This document shows positions 1 to 9,738 of a DNA stretch of 64,000 nt, in pieces. Each line of letters begins with the position of its first letter. The stretch's first letter is position 1. Position numbers and translations under genes: made by a program. The notes below the pieces were generated by a model. The model saw only the letters and a program-made list of their open reading frames with translations. It did no database searches and had not been told where the DNA came from. This stretch comes from Nitzschia sp. DOCU1 (lineage: Eukaryota > Bacillariophyta > Bacillariophyceae > Bacillariales > Bacillariaceae): positions 1,178,001 through 1,242,000 of the forward strand of contig OX595998.1 in assembly GCA_951394045.1 (NCBI GenBank), given 5' to 3'.

Positions 1-1318
1 CTTGTTCGTTGCTTCTTTCCGAAATTGTGAGGGAACCTGTTTCGCGGTATGGGATTGCTGCCCATCTGATACACAACAAGAAAGACCCGTGCAAGACTCC
101 GAGCTGTCGGTTCGCACTTTTTCATGGGTGTCCTGTCTGATGACGAAAAACAAAGTTCGCAGCGGGGCCCAACAACGAGCCAAGAAGGGAAGAACTGCCA
201 ACAACCAGACCTGAATTTATGCCCAGACTACCGGTAGTAGAACTTCGATTCTTTATTCCCACTAAAATCCGGTAGTCTAGCCCGGTAAAGAGAGAGTGGT
301 AGTGTTTCGGCGATGACGGGGGAATCCATGCTTTGCCTGACAGCTGAACTCTTGCTAATCAGCAAACATCAAACGCTTATCGATAAATGTTTTCTACTAG
401 AGAACCTCTCTGGCAAAGAAAGAACTTCCGCTATCCCATGTTAGTCACAGACTGGGAGAAACTATTTTCACGTGCCAAAATGACGGCATCGTTAATTTTT
501 CCGGGTCCAGTCATCCCTCGGAGAATTCTCAGAGATGACGGATTCGGTAATTTCCGGTTCTCAATTATCCCCGGGGAGAATTCTCCTCCGATTGACCTCA
601 CATACGTGACTTCAACGCTATGTGCCAATCCCGCGACACCACGTTGAATCGAACGTGTCAAAGTGATCCCTCCGACGAGCGACGACGGCATGGAGAGTTT
701 CGGCCGAGGAATTCCTCAACAACACAAGGGATTACAACAGCAGCAGTCCACCCTCCTCCCTTGAAAATATCATCGAAGAGTTCATGAGCAGTAGTTTAAG
801 CCCATCGTGGGAAAGATTCTCTCCCTCACCAATCCTTGGTCAAGAGGAACATGACAACAACATGAAAGAATAAGTCAACGATCGAATCAAGAAAAAAACC
901 CGTTCCCTCCTGCCCTGCAAGAAGTCTGGTTTCCAGTACTACTAGTAGACCTGCAGCACTCTCTGCTGGGTGTGGTGAGCACACCTCGGCATGGTTTCCA
1001 GCGGTGGTCACTGCTTTGCCTACTACCCCATCGCCAAGGTAGCTTAACATCATGATGTGCACGGAACTTCCTCAGATACCATACAATGGCAATGTAAATG
1101 TAAGCCTAGGATTGTCAAAGGTGGCGATTATTGCTGCTGGCCCTCGTAGAGATATCGTTGTACCACATCACGGGGGATTCTTACCTGATTTTTGTTCTGT
1201 CTTGGTGGCGGTGTTATGGGCGCAGTTTTCGTCGCATGCTAATCTTGAAAGATTCTGCATTTTCGGTGTTGCCAATGCAAAGCTTGACATGAAGTTAGTG
1301 TTCTTGGAACTCCTGCTG
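1..1318. other. Intergenic, no supported gene
   Basis: No open frame here has a recognisable protein, and the longest have no clear start or domain. The perfect palindrome CTACCGGTAG lies at 228-237, and GAGAATTCTC occurs at 521-530 and again inside GGAGAATTCTCC at 575-586. An ATG-started 90-codon frame at 1052-1324 runs into the tandem repeat and is not convincing. Confidence 0.5.
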
Positions 1319-2577
1319 GCATAGCATAGTGTTGTTGTTGTTGGTTTTGCCTCCCAGTATTGGTAGCTGCTGAGTTTTTCTTGCGGCATCAACAATCACA
1401 CAACCCGCAAGATTCTGAAGTAAGTTTTGGCTGGCTCAGAAAGCATAGCATAGTGTTGTTGTTGTTGTTGGTTTTGCTTCCCAGTATTGAAAGCTGCTGA
1501 GTTTTTCTTGCGGCATCAACAATCACACAACCCGCAAGATTCTGAAGTAAGTTTTGGCTGGCTCAGAAAGCATAGCATAGTGTTGTTGTTGTTGTTGGTT
1601 TTGCTTCCCAGTATTGAAAGCTGCTGAGTTTTTCTTGCGGTATCAACAATCACACAACCCGCAAGATTCTGAAGTAAGTTTTGGCTGGCTCAGAAAGCAT
1701 AGCATAGTGTTGTTGTTGTTGTTGGTTTTGCTTCCCAGTATTGAAAGCTGCTGAGTTTTTCTTGCGGTATCAACAATCACACAACCCGCAAGATTCTGAA
1801 GTAAGTTTTGGCTGGCTCAGAAAGCATAGCATAGTGTTGTTGTTGTTGTTGGTTTTGCTTCCTGCCATACCCCACAGAGACGCATAATTAGTTTAGTCAA
1901 GTTAGTCCTTTCAGCTGGTAGTCTTAGTAGTCATAGATGAACGGAGTCGTCCGTTTGACGGACGACATACAGACGGCTAACGGACGCGGACGCGAACGAG
2001 CGGTGACGTCGTCGCTGACGGCGCACCGACGCAGCGATCAAAGGAATCGCAGCGTTACACATGTACGCGCTCTGTAGTATATTGCATAGTAACATTCGAC
2101 TAACCCATAGAGTCCCTTTCCAACGGCATGCCTACAATCTACTAAGTAGTAAATATTCATCGCCTAATAGAGGAGATGTATTTAGGACAAGGAAATAATT
2201 CAGACCATGGGTGAAGAGGAGTCGTAGCTAGCCAAGACTTGGGACGCCTAGTTACAAGGCGACGCTATCGGCGAATCGACATATCCGAATGAATAAATAT
2301 ATGCGCGTTAATTACGCGCGGGGAAAGACGTTCACAAAATGAACGATTGGTCGCAAATATTTGAAAGACGAAAATCTTTCGTCTTGTCAATCTTGTTTTT
2401 GGAATCATCTACAATAGAAGTAATCTAGGTCTCACAATTATCATCGTCTTTATTTCTTTATTTCGTCACCCCCGGGATAGGGCACTTCCCAGTATTGAAA
2501 GCTGCTGAGTTTTTCTTGCAGTATCAACAATCACACAACCCGCAAGATTCTGAAGTAAGTTTTGGCTGGCTCAGAAA
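1319..2577. repeat. Tandem array of five 127-bp units
   Basis: Units begin with GCATAGCATAGTG at 1319, 1443, 1570, 1697 and 1824. The first unit is 124 bp (one GTT triplet fewer in its GTT run) and the next three are exactly 127 bp. The fifth is split: 39 bp at 1824-1862 and 88 bp at 2490-2577, which add up to 127, with a 622-bp LTR between them. The units are almost identical to each other, so the array is young or homogenised. No long open frame is conserved across it. Confidence 0.93.
1863..2484. mobile_element. Solo LTR of a retrotransposon, 622 bp
   Basis: The insert begins TGCCATACCC and ends GATAGGGCA, giving the TG...CA ends and short imperfect terminal inverted repeat typical of LTRs. 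It is flanked by a 5-bp direct repeat CTTCC (1858-1862 and 2485-2489). The uninterrupted target site, with one CTTCC, is present in the neighbouring tandem units, so the boundaries are exact. There is no internal coding region, so this is a solo LTR left by LTR-LTR recombination rather than a full element. An A/T-rich TATA-like stretch lies near 2290. Five-bp duplications and TG/CA ends fit Ty1/copia or Ty3 elements, both known in diatoms; the family cannot be decided here. A non-autonomous DNA transposon with a 5-bp duplication is less likely. Confidence 0.85.
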
Positions 2578-3310
2578 GCGCGCCGGTCCACCAGAGCGAG
2601 AAAATTGCCATCATAGACAGAATGTGGAACAACTATTTATGGGTTTTGTTCTAATCCCACTTTACGTGCACAAAAATTGGGTCAAACTTCCAAAACCATA
2701 TAGCTCTTTTGAATTGCGGGGTAATTTACGTAGGCTACATAGCCTCAGTACAATAAGCAAAAATTTCGTTGCGTAAGCACTGCGTGATATTTTTGACAAT
2801 GGTGGCACAATTAGAGTCCATGTCGGCCATGTTGTTTATCCCCTTAGTAACGCAACAACGTCATAATGATATCAAGGCATACCTTGGTGACCGAAGAGGA
2901 CCAGTCGCTTTGCTCGCCAGAGTGATATCAGCCACTTAGAAATAAGTCGAGTGAGTCTAATCAGCTTTTAGACTCAGTCAACTCACTTACCATTTTGACG
3001 CGTGGGAAATAGGGAACAAGTCACTCCGGTCGGGAGCAGCCATGGCTCTAGCGCTAGGACCAAACAACCACAATGAGATGAAGATAAAGATCTTGGGGCG
3101 GTGGAGGTGCACAGCATTCATGGCTTATATCAGACCCCAAATTCTTGAACTGACAAGCAACCTAGCCAAAGACATGGTCTCTGGATCAGGAACAGACACC
3201 AGTGCCCAGACCAACGACATGAGACTCGACTACTAAATGGGGACTAACAACAACAACCACAAATACCAAGAAACAAGAAGGGAAGCCGAAGCAACAAGAG
3301 TTCAATGGCC
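2578..3310. other. Intergenic between two repeat arrays
   Basis: No gene recognised. A small hairpin (GAGTCTAA at 2953-2960 pairing with TTAGACTC at 2968-2975, 7-base loop) is visible. A short ATG frame at 3042-3236 has no recognisable features. Confidence 0.4.
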
Positions 3311-4230
3311 GCCCACCATCCCTTTTGATCTTGAGAAATCGAGAGAGAGAGAGGGGAAGGAGGGTAGTCCGCAAGGACTTTAGCCATTTTGAAAGACTGC
3401 AAGCCTCCCTGCCACGACTAGTGATACTACATCCACACCATCGGGGCAGACGACTGTGAGTGGGCTGAATTGCACGTCGTGCTTGCACTACGTAAGCATC
3501 AGCACACGACGGAGGGAGGACAGACGCCAGAGGAACGACGACCACCAGTCAGATGACCCATCAGAGAAAGTAGCTAGCTTCCGAAGGCAACCCCGATGAG
3601 TTGTGAGAGAGTCACAATCTCAACGGAACTGAACAAGATTCAGACCCCTTTTGATTGTTGTAGCAATTTTAAAAAACCCGCCCACCATCCCTTTTGATCT
3701 TGAGAAATCGAGAGAGAGAGAGGGGAAGGAGGGTAGTCCGCAAGGACTTTAGCCATTTTGAAAGACTGCAAGCCTCCCTGCCACGACTAGTGATACTACA
3801 TCCACACCATCGGGGCAGACGACTGTGAGTGGGCTGAATTGCACGTCGTGCTTGCACTACGTAAGCATCAGCACATGACGGAGGGAGGACAGACGCCAGA
3901 GGAACGACGACCACCAGTCAGATGACCCGTCAGAGAAAGTAGCTAGCTTCCGAAGGCAACCCCGATGAGTTGTGAGAGAGTCACAATCTCAACGGAACTG
4001 AACAAGATTCAGACCCCTTTTGATTGTTGTAGCAATTTTAAAAAACCCGCCCACCATCCCTTTTGATCTTGAGAAATCGAGAGAGAGAGAGGGGAAGGAG
4101 GGTAGTCCGCAAGGACTTTAGCCATTTTGAAAGACTGCAAGCCTCCCAGCCACGACTAGTGATACTACATGCACACCATCGGGGCAGACGACTATGAGTG
4201 GGCTGAAGCGCACGTCGTGCTTGCACTACG
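3311..4230. repeat. Tandem repeat, 369-bp unit, about 2.5 copies
   Basis: Units starting GCCCACCATCCC lie at 3311, 3680 and 4049, a period of exactly 369 bp. The third copy stops after about 182 bp, where unique sequence leading to the methyltransferase gene begins. Each unit carries a GA dinucleotide run. The unit length is a multiple of three and each copy keeps a minus-strand open frame of about 80 codons, but that frame has no recognisable domain and runs out at each unit border. Copies differ by only a few substitutions. Confidence 0.92.
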
Positions 4231-4517
4231 GTGCTTCTAACTACACGCCTAGCTAGGCTCGATGTAGTCGAACAAATTCTGTCTTGCTTCGTCCGCCGGC
4301 CGGACGCGGGCTCCATTTTGCCGCCGCCGCCTCCAGAATTGCGTTTCTCACGGCCAACAACCCATCACTGCTACCGACAACTAAGCACAGAGGTCGACGA
4401 AGTTACGAAACGATCCCATTGCAGCGCTCATTCCAGTTCCCCTTACACATCGTACCCTTTTGCTCCTGTGACATCCTGATATTCTGGTCCAACCACCTTC
4501 GGTCATTGTTCTTCCAA

Positions 4518-5978
4518 ATGGATTTCGCCCGCCCCCATACGCATGCGAGTTCTGTGGCAACGCGCTCGGAGATCCGCCATCTTCCCGTGGAGTCGACACT
4601 TGATGCGGAGACGTCGTTGGACGATATGCTCTTGCATGCGGCGAATCAGGCCGCCGCGGATTTGTTTGTTGGGGCCGGGGGCAAACAGGAAGCGGTGGAC
4701 TCTTCGTTGTACACCGACCGAACTACCCCGCAGTCCGAAATTATCCACGCAAACGAGTTGGTGGTTATCTTTGAAAGTTTTGACAATTTGAACTTTTGCT
4801 ACGCCGAGCCCGGACAAATCTTTTCTAATCGAAACGGCCACTTTCACCACGATGATTTCGTTGGCAAGCCCTATGGCTGTAAAGTTCGCAGTCGGAACAA
4901 TCGCGGATACGGATTTGTCTATCTGCTGAAGCCCACCCCAGAATTGTGGGCTCGCAGCTTGAAGCATCGGACACAAATCGTGCATGAACTCGATGCATCC
5001 ATGATTGTGTACTATCTGAATCTGAGACCGAACATGGTGGTGGTAGAGTCTGGGACGGGGTCCGGAGCGCTGAGTCATTGCATTCTAAGATCGATTGCAC
5101 CACGGGGAATGTTGCACACCTACGAATTCAATCAGCATCGAGCCGAAGCGGCCCAGCGGGAGTTTCAAAAGAATCGAGTGGACCACTTGGTCACGGTGTA
5201 TCACAAAGATGTTTGTGGTAAACAAGAAGAAGGAACGGGTGGCTTTGATCGGCCTCAAGCATCGGTGGATGCAGTTACTTTGGATCTACCGGAACCCTGG
5301 TTGGCAGTGCCTCATGCCGCTTACTGCCTCAAGCCAAATGCGCGACTTGCTTCGTATTCTCCCTGCGTAGAGCAGTCACAGCGCACAATCATTGCCCTGA
5401 AACAGGCTGGCTTTCATTCTATTGTAACCAAGGAGTTTCGGTTGAGGGAACATTGTAAGTCGAACAAGGCAGTGCGGGTACGTTGATCTCAGGGTCGTCT
5501 CACAGCGTGCAATTTTCTCGGAATGATGTGTGCCATAGATGTCGATGAAGTCGAGTATGAATCGGCACCTAAAGAAAAGCGTCCACGTCTTCCAACCAAC
5601 CCTGCTCACATGGTAGGTATGGGCAGCATGTCCGGTGGAGAAGATACTGGAGCCGAGGCTGACAACGAGAAGTCGGAGTACGAAACAGAAGGGGACCAGG
5701 GGAGTTTAACGGGGATGAATTCTCAGGAAGAAATGGAACCCTCGGCAGAGACCATCGTGGAACTCTCGGCACAGATCATCGCGGCCGGTGGGCCCAACCT
5801 ACCTACAACGGCGGGAGTTCCCAGTGCGGGCGGCGGTAGTAGCACACCCAAACGAGCCAAGAAAATTCTGGTTGCTCGGCCTTTTGGATTAATGAGAGGA
5901 CACACCGCGTTTTTGACATTTGCTACGGCAAGCAACAAAAAGCAACCCAATCCAAACGAAACTCGTAGGGATTCGTAG
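4518..5978 (+). CDS. TRM61: tRNA (adenine-58-N1)-methyltransferase catalytic subunit, TRM61/GCD14-like
   Basis: This is the SAM-dependent subunit that, with TRM6, makes m1A58 in the T-loop of tRNAs. The Rossmann core is clear: motif I ESGTGSG (residues about 177-183), the acidic partner YEF (about 202-204), the catalytic-loop DLPEPW (about 256-261) and SPCVEQ (about 281-286). The family's C-terminal strand appears as MRGHTAFLTFA just before the stop, in a second exon. Exon 1 ends near 5454 at a GTAAGT donor. The acceptor is uncertain: AG at 5493 keeps the frame but gives a 39-nt intron, and AG at 5506 needs another donor. Between the core and the last strand lies a long acidic, low-complexity insert (about 110 residues) absent from human and yeast proteins. 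Start chosen at the first ATG of the frame, 4518. Confidence 0.88.
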
Positions 5979-6378
5979 AAAAATGAAATATTGTAAACTA
6001 CCTGGATTGAGTGCCACCAATTTTTCACTAGAAGCAAATCCTTTTTGACCACGTCCTCCTTGGGTTTGTAGCCGGCACATTCGATTGATTTTCAAGCAAG
6101 CAAATTTATAGTGCCTGTTTACCCCAGCAAACAATCTCGATCCGAATTACGAAAGAACATCTCGGCAATGATTGTGCAAGTAAAAGAATTGAAAGAGGGA
6201 AGTCGTAGATTTAAAATCCGTCTAAAATAAAAAGAATGACTTTCCTACTAGCGGCAGGAGCAAAGATTGTGTTACTCCCAGCCTCGTTCCACCGAGAACG
6301 GCCTGGGACCCGGGCATTGTCGTCATGTCGCTTCGTGGTTACCAGCCCAGTTCCATGCACGTGCAAGACTTGGCTTGT
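5979..6378. other. Convergent 3' intergenic region
   Basis: This 400-bp A/T-rich stretch separates the converging 3' ends of the methyltransferase and transporter genes. No further gene or repeat seen. Confidence 0.6.
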
Positions 6379-7512
6379 TTACTCGAAGTTGACGACTTCC
6401 TTGTTTTCCGCTCGCTTTCGGATTTCGTACTTTTGGAGCTGTTCTCGGAATCGCTCTCGGCTCTTCTTGCCAAGTTGACCGAATTGGTAGGAGTAGCTTC
6501 CAGCAACAACAACGGCTCCAGCAATGGCGTTACCAAGAAGGACAGGAATCAAGTTCTTGACAATGACATCCTGAATGGTGAGCTTAGCACCCAACAAAAG
6601 GGCACAGGGCATGATGAAAAGGTTGGCAATACTGTGCTCCAAACCAATGGCGACGAAGGTAGAGATGGGAAACCAGCATCCAACAAGCTTTCCGACGAGG
6701 TCGTTGGAAGCACCAGCCATGAACACGGCAAGAGAAACCATCCAGTTACACAAGATGGCCTTCACCAATGCTAAAAAAGACAAACAGAAAATAACAGATT
6801 GAGCGCCAATGTCGAAAACGCACGCGATGGCTAAATGGGCTGACGACTTACTTTGTCCGAAAGTTCCGGAGCACTTAGCAATGGCGGTAGAGACGGCAAG
6901 AGCACCCGTTCCACCCTTGAGCAAACCGACGTAGTCCGCAGTGATGGCGAAAAGTCCACATCCGATGATGTTTCCAAGCAAACTGACGCCAAAGCTCTTG
7001 TATAGTTCTCGCCAGTAGATCATTTTCTCAAGCTTGGCGGCAGCGACGGTGGAAGAGTTTCCGGTAAAGAGCTGTCCTCCAGTCATGACGATCAAGAGCA
7101 AGTTGACCGGGAAAAGCGCAGCGAAGGTCATCTTGACAAGACCGGGGTTGGTAAAACCAATACCAGAAATGTTTCCGGCGACACTGAGGGCCAAAAGACC
7201 TCCGAAGCCGACGTAGGCTCCTCCCAAGATGGACTGGTGGAGGATCTTCAACCAATGCATCTTGGCGTTAGACATACCTTTTTCAGCAAAGGCTTGGTAA
7301 GCATCTTTGGGAGCCTTAACCAAGGCAGTGTAAGTAGTCTTACTGATATCAAGAGACTTGCGTTCAGAACGATCGGAACCGTCCGAAATCATAGACAAAG
7401 TGTACGACTTTCGGACAGAAACGGGAGTAGCGACCCGCATCGGCTGGACGAAAGAGTATCCAGAGCAGCTTTGGGCTGCCAAGAGCAAGAAGGCGGCGAT
7501 CGAGAGTCTCAT
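6379..7512 (-). CDS. NAR1: Formate/nitrite transporter, probably plastid envelope (NAR1-like)
   Basis: An FNT-family channel: six hydrophobic segments, GGAYVGFGGLLAL in the first, FTGNSS in the loop after helix 2, and the CNWMVSLAVFMA signature in the second half. The family moves nitrite or formate as pentamers. The N-terminus is a signal peptide (residues 1-18) followed by SGYSFVQP, resembling the F-containing cleavage site of diatom plastid preproteins, so import of nitrite into the plastid is the likely job; diatoms are known to have such a NAR1 protein. Two exons: 7512-6852 and 6770-6379, with intron 6851-6771 (GTAAGT...TTTTTTAG). Spliced product 350 residues. The 81-nt intron is a multiple of three and has no stop, so retention would insert 27 residues just before the conserved CNW segment. 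Plastid rather than plasma-membrane location is an inference. Confidence 0.88.
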   Translation of the reverse strand: MRLSIAAFLLLAAQSCSGYSFVQPMRVATPVSVRKSYTLSMISDGSDRSERKSLDISKTTYTALVKAPKDAYQAFAEKGMSNAKMHWLKILHQSILGGAYVGFGGLLALSVAGNISGIGFTNPGLVKMTFAALFPVNLLLIVMTGGQLFTGNSSTVAAAKLEKMIYWRELYKSFGVSLLGNIIGCGLFAITADYVGLLKGGTGALAVSTAIAKCSGTFGQSKSSAHLAIACVFDIGAQSVIFCLSFLALVKAILCNWMVSLAVFMAGASNDLVGKLVGCWFPISTFVAIGLEHSIANLFIMPCALLLGAKLTIQDVIVKNLIPVLLGNAIAGAVVVAGSYSYQFGQLGKKSRERFREQLQKYEIRKRAENKEVVNFE

Positions 7513-8230
7513 ATTTCAAAGGTCGGTGCAATGTTTTGTTCAGGCAAACAACAAAATGGAAACAATGAGAAAATCTGGAACGTTGACACCGTCGTGACCC
7601 TGAGCTTTCTTTGGTACGAGATGACGTTTGTCTCCACTTTTCTCGTCGCGCCTCATTTCCGACAGATAGGCGCTTTTTAGTTAACATCGTCTTCAATGAA
7701 AGATTAGAGCCCATTGCAAAATGACTCGATTATGATTGGTTCATTGCGTTGCTCATTTCAGGAAAGATTTCCGGGACAGGACGTCAGCGGATATGGTATC
7801 GATGCGCACAAGATGCAGTATGCTCAACGTACAGTACAGTATTGTACGGAGCCCTACGGTACGGTACCTGAGAAATTCGTGAACCAAAACGGATCCAGGA
7901 CTTATGATATTGCCTTTGCTGACGTATTCATTTCCAGGATACCCCCCCCCCCCCGTCGGCCGGATCTATCGTTCGCGCGCGTATCTTCTTTTTCGCTATC
8001 GCGTCGACCCTGCTCTGCCCCCTCTGCCGCCGACCGACACCGAAATCCGACCGCGCCGTCGACGACCATGATGGACCCGCCGCAGCCGCCACCGTTGACC
8101 TTCACCCGCCATGAAGTTCATCCGGTTCATCGACGGAGTCTTATTGACGGCGAGAAAACAACACACCCGTCGCCCTCCTCAAACTGCCTGAATGAATTCT
8201 ACTGCCTAGATCAGGCAGCATTTTCTGGAC
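7513..8230. promoter_or_regulatory. Divergent upstream region with 13-C homopolymer
   Basis: Separates the divergently transcribed transporter and PLAC8 genes, so it should hold both promoters. A run of 13 C lies at 7942-7954, and a cluster of short palindromic GTAC/GGTACC words around 7828-7870. No gene is supported although a frame is open across part of it. Confidence 0.5.
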
Positions 8231-9085
8231 ATGACACTCAACAAACACGATGACGAGGAAATTACCATTGACACGCCGGTGCCCGTTTCCGTCGAACCTC
8301 CGATAGAAACAACTTCAGTGGCTACACCGATAGAATCAGTGGCTTCACCAATCGAGGCCACTGCCATTCTAGAGCAACATACCACTTGTACCATCTTTGC
8401 GCCAGCGACATTGGAAGCGGGATACACCTTTCCGGCAAAGGTGGATGGAATCGATTTTATTGTGACGGTTCCTGAAGGTGGTGTCACGGAAGGACAAGCC
8501 TTTCAAGTGCCGTACCCCACCAGCGGCACGGCAGCAGGGACAACGACTAGCTCCATGGGTCCTCTAGAAGTAACATCTGCTCCATCTCAAATACCGACGG
8601 GGAAATGGAGAAACGATATATGGGATTGTTTCGAGGTGGCGCACACTGGAATCTTTTGGCAAGGCTGGTGTTGTACTCCTCTCTTGCTCGGTCAAATCAT
8701 GACTCGCAGCAAATTAAATCCATTCGGAGTCCCCAGTGACTCTTACGAAAATACATTTTACATTATGGCGGCCTTGTGGGGCGGATATGTGATCATCTTT
8801 GTGATTATTAATGCGGTTGTTGATGCGGGAGGCTTGACGCTGGCGTGGATCATTTTTATGACAATAGTGGTGGCAAATACCCGATACATTATGAGGCAAC
8901 GATATCAAATTCCCGTCAAGTGCTGTGACGGCTGTGGTGGCAGGTGTGATGACATTTGTTGTGGCTTTTGGTGCACATGTTGCGTCACAATTCAAATGGC
9001 ACGGCATACGCATCCGCACTACGATAATCCTTACGTTTGCTGTACCCCAACGGGTCTACTGGACGGTACTCCCGATATTGTGTGA
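8231..9085 (+). CDS. PLAC8-family Cys-rich membrane protein
   Basis: 284 residues in one exon from ATG 8231. The second half matches the PLAC8/Cys-rich fold: GKWRNDIWDCFE, then WCCTPLLLGQIM, two hydrophobic segments (about 175-200 and 204-222), then a dense cysteine block CCDGCGGRCDDICCG with CTCC and a Q-M-A-R-H end, as in plant FCR/cadmium-resistance and animal PLAC8 proteins. These are membrane proteins linked to metal efflux, cell-size control and lipid handling; no specific substrate can be assigned. The N-terminal third is acidic and T/S/P-rich, and at about residues 75-97 has a VTVPEGGVTEGQAFQVP stretch of the kind often found in stramenopile proteins beside unrelated domains. No intron. 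Confidence 0.82.
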   Translation: MTLNKHDDEEITIDTPVPVSVEPPIETTSVATPIESVASPIEATAILEQHTTCTIFAPATLEAGYTFPAKVDGIDFIVTVPEGGVTEGQAFQVPYPTSGTAAGTTTSSMGPLEVTSAPSQIPTGKWRNDIWDCFEVAHTGIFWQGWCCTPLLLGQIMTRSKLNPFGVPSDSYENTFYIMAALWGGYVIIFVIINAVVDAGGLTLAWIIFMTIVVANTRYIMRQRYQIPVKCCDGCGGRCDDICCGFWCTCCVTIQMARHTHPHYDNPYVCCTPTGLLDGTPDIV

Positions 9086-9738
9086 TCCTGTTGCTTTTGG
9101 TGGGGACAGTGTTCTGTGTTTGCGGGTGATGGATGAACGATACCGTTGGACTTTTCATCGTTTCCAGAAAAACGAAAGCTCGGTGTTGACCTGATGTTTC
9201 GTCTTTCAGGAGGCCGAGCAAGAATAGCAGTGTAGACCTTATTTTTTGCCAAATAATATCCGTCAGGGTTGACTTTGCTCCTATGATTAATTCTGTACCA
9301 CCAGCTTTTCCATTCTGCAGCAGACGAACAACCATCTCGAATCGAATCTTTCGAAACACTTTGTAGCAAAGACGGTCATGTGTAGCAATGCGACCACTTT
9401 GACATGCGAAGCTCCGTAAGGTACTCTCGCCCTCTTCCCCTACTTCGCATCCAGTAGCTTCATTGCACCTAGCCGACAAGCCTCAAAGGAATGTCGCTTC
9501 ATACCATCTGCACTTCCGCTCGCTCGCTCAGTATCGCGTGTCGACTGATCGGAGTACATCGTCCCTGCGGCAGTGACGTCAGCGCCGAAGATACCGAAAG
9601 ATACAGATTTCAAGCCAATGCCCCGCGGCAAAAGGATGCTGACCATGTCGTAGAACACCTTCTTGAGCCCGAAGCAGGATCGCCGAGTCAACATACAACC
9701 GCAGTCATTTGCGAATTGCACGACAAACAATTTCAACG
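9086..9738. promoter_or_regulatory. Intergenic with CRE-like TGACGTCA
   Basis: No gene. The exact palindrome TGACGTCA lies at 9574-9581, about 160 bp before the cyclophilin start. The same octamer lies upstream of other genes here (see findings). It is the core of the cAMP/CO2-responsive element known from diatom carbonic anhydrase promoters and bound by bZIP factors. Confidence 0.45.

Noticed and set aside
1319..1862. 127-bp repeats as a CRISPR array
   Set aside because: Contiguous tandem units without unique spacers; eukaryotic context.
2953..2975. Hairpin as a terminator
   Set aside because: Eukaryotic nuclear DNA, no adjacent gene end, stem only 8 bp.
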